Of a DNA stretch of 6,639 nt, positions 4,335-6,639 are shown in pieces. The translations under genes and the position numbers were made by a program. A model generated the notes under the pieces. It saw only the letters and a list, made by a program, of their open reading frames with translations, did not search any database and was not told the DNA's origin. How positions within the stretch are numbered: the first letter of the stretch is position 1; every line of letters starts with the position of its first letter. Origin of the DNA: Candidatus Kaiserbacteria bacterium RIFCSPLOWO2_02_FULL_54_13 (GTDB lineage Bacteria; Patescibacteriota; Minisyncoccia; Phycocordibacterales; Phycocordibacteraceae); assembly GCA_001783465.1 (NCBI GenBank), contig MFMI01000020.1, positions 11,919 to 18,557 of the forward strand. The letters run 5' to 3'.

Positions 4335-6182
4335 ATGTTCCCCTTGCATGACCCTCTTGACGAGACAGTGCGCGAAGAACTCGTCGCGTATGACGACCTC
4401 ACTGCGGCGCTTCTTGCGCGAAGAGGCATTCTGACAAAAGAAGACGCGGAGAAATTTCTTAATCCCTCCTACGACAATCACCTCCACGACCCGTTCTTGA
4501 TGACGGATATGCAGAAGGCGGCGCAGAGGTTCGCCGACGCGATTCTCTCGAGAGAGAGAATCGCGGTCTGGAGCGACTACGACTGCGACGGCATCCCCGG
4601 CGCAGTGCTGATGCACGACTTCTTGAAAAAAGCTGGGGCGAACTTTGAAAATTATATTCCACACCGTCATGACGAAGGGTATGGCATGAATGTTGGAGGC
4701 ATTGAGAAGCTCGCGAGGGGTGGAACGACACTCGTCGTCACGGTGGATTCCGGCATTACTGACATCGAGCCGGTCACGCGTGCGAACGAGCTTGGTATGG
4801 AAGTCATCGTCACTGACCACCATCTCCCCGGAGAAAAATTGCCGGATGCCTTCGCCATTTTGAACCCAAACGCTCGTCCCGTTAGAGATAAGACACCTTC
4901 GGTGTCTGGCTCGTCTTCGGCGAGCACCTCTAACGGGACAAGGCCGGATGAGACGTACCCCTTTAAGAGTCTCTGCGGCTCGGGCGTCGCATGGAAGCTT
5001 GTGTGCGCTACCTTGGCTATATCACCAGACATCAGAAGCCGGATACCAGACGGACAGGAGAAATGGCTCCTGGATATGGTGGGGCTCGCCACCATCGCGG
5101 ATATGGTCCCGCTCGTCGGCGAGAATCGCGTCCTCGCCACCTACGGGCTCAAGGTGATGCGTAAGTCGCCTCGGATTGGACTCCAGAAATTGCTCCGCGG
5201 GATGCGGGTGGAGCAGAGAGCGATTACCGAAGACGACGTCGGCTTTATGATTGCGCCGAGAGTCAACGCGGCGAGCCGAATGGGCGATGCGCGCGATGCA
5301 TTCAATCTCTTCATCACCACTGACGAAAACGAGGCCGACCTGCTCGCGAAGAAACTAGAGAAGGCGAATCGGGCTAGGAAGGCAGAGGCGGGCGCTATCA
5401 CGCGCGCGGTGCACACGCGCGTGAAGGAGCGCGGTGAGTCTCGCAGTATTATTGCGCTCGGAGATCCCGAGTGGCGACCAGCGCTCCTCGGTCTCGTCGC
5501 GGGAAATATCGCAGACGAATATGAGCGGCCGGTATTCCTCTGGGGGCGAGAAGGCCTGCCTGCCGGCAGGCAGGGAATTGGAAGACTGAAAGGTTCGGTA
5601 CGCAGTGGAGGCGCGACGCATATCTTAGAACTGATGCGCGCGGCTGAAAATATTTTTGAAGAATTTGGCGGGCACTCTAATGCAGGCGGTTTCACCGTGC
5701 GCGATACCGAAGTATTTTTCTTAGAAGACCGCTTGGTGGAAGCGCAGGAGAAACTTCTGAAAGGTTCAATTATTGAAGACGACCTCTCCTCGCATGCAGA
5801 TGCATTGCTCACGCCAGAAGAAATACATCCGCGCTTCCTCAAAGAGGTAGAACAGCTCGCCCCTTTCGGCATTGACAATCCTAAACCGGTGTTCTTGTTG
5901 CGTGATGTCTCTGTGAGAGAGATTTCACGCTTTGGGAAAGGCGAAGAACATTTGAAATTAAAAATTGAGGTGAATGAAGGAAATGGGAGCCCCATTAGAA
6001 ATCAGATTTCAAACGGGGCAAGCATAGATGCAGTGACATTTTTTGTAAAAGGCGCGCCCGCGCGTGTAGCGAGTACGCTCACGCGCGACAGTCGAGTGAA
6101 TATGTTGGCGCACATTGAGCGCGACACCTTCTCCCGCACCAACCCCGTCCGCCTGCGACTTCTGGACATCCGCTTGGTATAG
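4335..6182 (+). CDS. recJ: Single-stranded-DNA-specific 5'-3' exonuclease RecJ
   Basis: RecJ is a metal-dependent DHH-superfamily exonuclease that degrades ssDNA 5'-3' in recombination and mismatch or base-excision repair. Visible in order: N-terminal FLNPSYDNHLHDPF (41-54), motif I SDYDCDG (80-86), VTVDSGI (136-141), the signature DHH (161-163), GLATIADMVPLVGENR (250-265), R-VNAASRMGDA (309-319), GLVAGNIADEYERP (386-399), SVRSGG (421-426), the DHHA1 motif FGGHSNAGGF (444-453), and a C-terminal OB-like domain from about 500. The full catalytic set appears intact. At 615 residues it is longer than a typical ~577-residue RecJ. Three palindromic stretches account for the excess: residues about 182-203, 408-414 and 551-560. 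All keep the frame and lie between conserved motifs. No Shine-Dalgarno precedes the ATG, and the upstream gap is repeat B. The gene ends at TAG 6180-6182, before a hairpin. Confidence 0.95.
   Translation: MFPLHDPLDETVREELVAYDDLTAALLARRGILTKEDAEKFLNPSYDNHLHDPFLMTDMQKAAQRFADAILSRERIAVWSDYDCDGIPGAVLMHDFLKKAGANFENYIPHRHDEGYGMNVGGIEKLARGGTTLVVTVDSGITDIEPVTRANELGMEVIVTDHHLPGEKLPDAFAILNPNARPVRDKTPSVSGSSSASTSNGTRPDETYPFKSLCGSGVAWKLVCATLAISPDIRSRIPDGQEKWLLDMVGLATIADMVPLVGENRVLATYGLKVMRKSPRIGLQKLLRGMRVEQRAITEDDVGFMIAPRVNAASRMGDARDAFNLFITTDENEADLLAKKLEKANRARKAEAGAITRAVHTRVKERGESRSIIALGDPEWRPALLGLVAGNIADEYERPVFLWGREGLPAGRQGIGRLKGSVRSGGATHILELMRAAENIFEEFGGHSNAGGFTVRDTEVFFLEDRLVEAQEKLLKGSIIEDDLSSHADALLTPEEIHPRFLKEVEQLAPFGIDNPKPVFLLRDVSVREISRFGKGEEHLKLKIEVNEGNGSPIRNQISNGASIDAVTFFVKGAPARVASTLTRDSRVNMLAHIERDTFSRTNPVRLRLLDIRLV
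4538..4565. repeat. Perfect 12-bp inverted repeat inside recJ, before motif I
   Basis: Arm 4538-4549 (CGCGATTCTCTC) is the exact reverse complement of 4554-4565, with the 4-base loop GAGA. It encodes residues about 69-77 (AILSRERIA), immediately before the SDYDCDG motif. This segment aligns with normal RecJ without added length, so it is probably not an insertion. Confidence 0.8.
4876..4939. repeat. Y-shaped palindromic element inserted in frame in recJ
   Basis: The outer arms, 4876-4887 (GTCCCGTTAGAG) and 4928-4939, form a perfect 12-bp stem. Inside lie two consecutive 17-base hairpins: 4891-4907 (7-bp stem, loop TTC) and 4909-4925 (7-bp stem with one G-T, loop TTC). The whole would fold as a three-way junction. 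It encodes a Ser-rich low-complexity stretch (residues about 182-203). Deleting these 22 codons joins NPNAR to PDETYPFKSLCG, the usual RecJ continuity. This points to a translated insertion of about 66 bases. Confidence 0.85.
5398..5424. repeat. 9-bp hairpin in recJ
   Basis: Arms TCACGCGCG (5398-5406) and CGCGCGTGA (5416-5424) flank a 9-base loop. The 8-base arm CACGCGCG and its complement recur in the hairpin at 6059-6087. In GC-rich coding sequence, one such repeat could be chance. Confidence 0.4.
5555..5574. repeat. Perfect 20-bp palindrome inserted in frame in recJ
   Basis: CCTGCCTGCCGGCAGGCAGG is a perfect 20-base palindrome with no loop. It encodes LPAGRQ (residues 408-413) between RPVFLWGREG and IGRLKGSVRS. 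Removing LPAGRQG leaves a normal RecJ junction. I recall LPAGRQ-type peptides as a recurring oddity in Parcubacteria proteins, which would fit a mobile palindromic unit; this is from memory and not checked. Confidence 0.8.
5989..6019. repeat. 31-base near-perfect palindrome inserted in frame in recJ
   Basis: The element has 13 of 15 symmetric pairs around the single centre base 6004. Its arms are GCCCCATTAGAAATC and GATTTCAAACGGGGC. It encodes PIRNQISNG (residues 553-561) inside the C-terminal domain. The left arm matches the outer arm of the element at 4876 at 11 of 14 positions, all differences being transitions, and both encode P-(V/I)-R-(N/D)...SNG. The two are probably related copies. 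Confidence 0.8.
6059..6087. repeat. 12-bp hairpin with one bulge near the 3' end of recJ
   Basis: The 8-bp outer stem CGCGCGTG (6059-6066) / CACGCGCG (6080-6087) continues into a 4-bp inner stem AGCG/CGCT with loop AGTA; T6067 is bulged. It encodes residues about 576-584. The outer arms are identical to the core of the 5398-5424 hairpin. Confidence 0.6.
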
Positions 6183-6190
6183 AAACGAAA

Positions 6191-6213
6191 AGCCCACGAG
6201 AAGCGCGTGGGCT
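6191..6213. terminator. Hairpin after recJ, possible transcription terminator
   Basis: Arms AGCCCACG (6191-6198) and CGTGGGCT (6206-6213) form a perfect 8-bp stem with a 7-base loop, starting 8 bases after the recJ stop. On the plus strand no T-run follows (AATCGTGG). Read on the minus strand, the stem is followed by TTTTCGTTTC, a better intrinsic-terminator tail, although no minus-strand gene is seen to its right. It probably marks the end of the recJ unit. Confidence 0.5.
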
Positions 6214-6223
6214 AATCGTGGGG

Positions 6224-6229
6224 TATAGT
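6224..6229 (+). promoter_or_regulatory. Candidate -10 element for the RNase HI gene
   Basis: TATAGT (5 of 6 to TATAAT) ends 7 bases before the ATG at 6237, which suggests transcription beginning at the start codon. No Shine-Dalgarno lies between. A -35 at the usual distance is not recognisable. Confidence 0.4.
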
Positions 6230-6236
6230 AAGCGGA

Positions 6237-6639
6237 ATGAAATTCACCATCCATGCCGATGGGGGCGCGAGAGGGAACCCCGGCCCCTCCGGGGCCGGCG
6301 CGATAGTGCGCGACGAGTTCGGCATGTCGGTCGCGAGCGTCTCGCAATTCTTGGGTACGCGTACCAACAACTACGCCGAATATGAGGCGGTGATTCTCGC
6401 ATTTGAGGAGCTTCTGAAGCTCGTGCCAGCCGCCGAGCACGAGCTCACGGAAGTGGAGGTGAAGATGGACAGCGAGCTCGTGGTGAAGCAGATGAAGGGC
6501 CAGTACAAAGTGAGGAATCCGGTGATGAAGGAGCAGCAGGCGCGCCTCGCGCAGGTGGCGGGCGCCTTCGGCACCGTCACCTTCACCCACGTCCCGCGCG
6601 AGGAGAATGGTGATGCCGACGCCCTCGCCAACGCCGCGA
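6237..6639 (+). CDS. rnhA: Ribonuclease HI family protein (3' end beyond window)
   Basis: The frame is open from ATG 6237 to the right edge: 134 residues and no stop. The RNase H fold motifs are clear. They are HADGGARGNPGPSGAG (6-21) with catalytic D8, NNYAEYEAV (44-52) with E48, VKMDSELVVKQM (75-86) with D78, and HVPREENGDADALANAA (118-134) with H118 and catalytic D128. The enzyme cuts the RNA strand of RNA:DNA hybrids such as primers and R-loops. The GGARGNPGPSGAGA form resembles the shorter, archaeal/Gram-positive-like RNase HI branch more than E. coli RnhA. Only a few C-terminal residues are likely missing. It follows recJ on the same strand after 54 bases containing a hairpin and its own candidate -10, so it may be transcribed separately. 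Confidence 0.9.
   Translation, partial: MKFTIHADGGARGNPGPSGAGAIVRDEFGMSVASVSQFLGTRTNNYAEYEAVILAFEELLKLVPAAEHELTEVEVKMDSELVVKQMKGQYKVRNPVMKEQQARLAQVAGAFGTVTFTHVPREENGDADALANAA

Noticed and set aside
4876..4939. Y-shaped element as a tRNA or other structural RNA gene
   Set aside because: It lacks T-loop and anticodon-arm sequence, is only 64 bases long, and is translated in frame within recJ.
6280..6298. 8-bp hairpin CCGGCCCC-TCC-GGGGCCGG in the RNase H gene
   Set aside because: It encodes the conserved GNPGPSGAG motif, whose Gly/Pro codons are GC-rich by necessity, so chance plus codon use explains it.
6354..6365. 12-base palindrome GGTACGCGTACC in the RNase H gene
   Set aside because: About one or two such palindromes are expected by chance in 6.6 kb, and the coding frame is normal there.
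1..6639. CRISPR array, defence system, integrase or insertion sequence
   Set aside because: No regularly spaced direct repeats, transposase or integrase motifs or recognisable defence genes are present; all genes are housekeeping or pilus-type.

Overview
The window reads as an ordinary chromosomal stretch of a Patescibacteria/CPR bacterium, most likely a GC-rich member of the Parcubacteria. This is inferred from several things. The pilus-like membrane protein is of a type I associate with these genomes. The triosephosphate isomerase and phosphoglycerate kinase are divergent. Shine-Dalgarno sequences are absent before every start. Short palindromic repeats sit inside coding sequence. TGA is used as a normal stop (prepilin, pgk, HIT), so the UGA-recoded Gracilibacteria/SR1 group is excluded.

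Layout. Positions 1-1937 hold a plus-strand cassette of surface-pilus genes joined by ATGA stop/start overlaps: the tail of an upstream, probably prepilin-like gene, a type IV prepilin/pseudopilin, and a 441-residue membrane-anchored PilX-like protein with a repetitive beta-rich ectodomain. An intergenic stretch of 95 bases (1938-2032) carries inverted copies of a CCTA/ACCT-rich repeat. Next come the glycolytic genes tpiA and pgk, 2 bases apart. On the minus strand a HIT-family nucleotide hydrolase converges on pgk and overlaps it by 16 bases. It is divergent from recJ, and the 45 bases between their starts hold a second copy of the CCTA/ACCT repeat. recJ (615 codons) is followed by a hairpin and by the 5' part of an RNase HI gene that runs off the right edge. 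No stretch longer than 95 bases lacks a gene.

How the genes work together. The first three are an envelope/pilus module. tpiA and pgk supply consecutive-pathway enzymes of lower glycolysis and are probably co-transcribed. recJ and the RNase H gene are both nucleic-acid processing enzymes (5'-3' ssDNA degradation and RNA:DNA hybrid removal), while the HIT protein is a housekeeping nucleotide hydrolase.

Most noteworthy: recJ contains at least three short palindromic elements that look like in-frame, translated insertions (4876-4939, 5555-5574, 5989-6019). The first is a Y-shaped element with a 12-bp outer stem and two 7-bp hairpins. Its arms resemble those of the third, so they look like one family. 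Removing the three leaves about 576 codons, close to a standard RecJ. recJ also contains a perfect 12-bp inverted repeat just before catalytic motif I, and two hairpins with identical 8-base arms. I see no new multi-gene system; the palindromes in coding sequence are the best lead.
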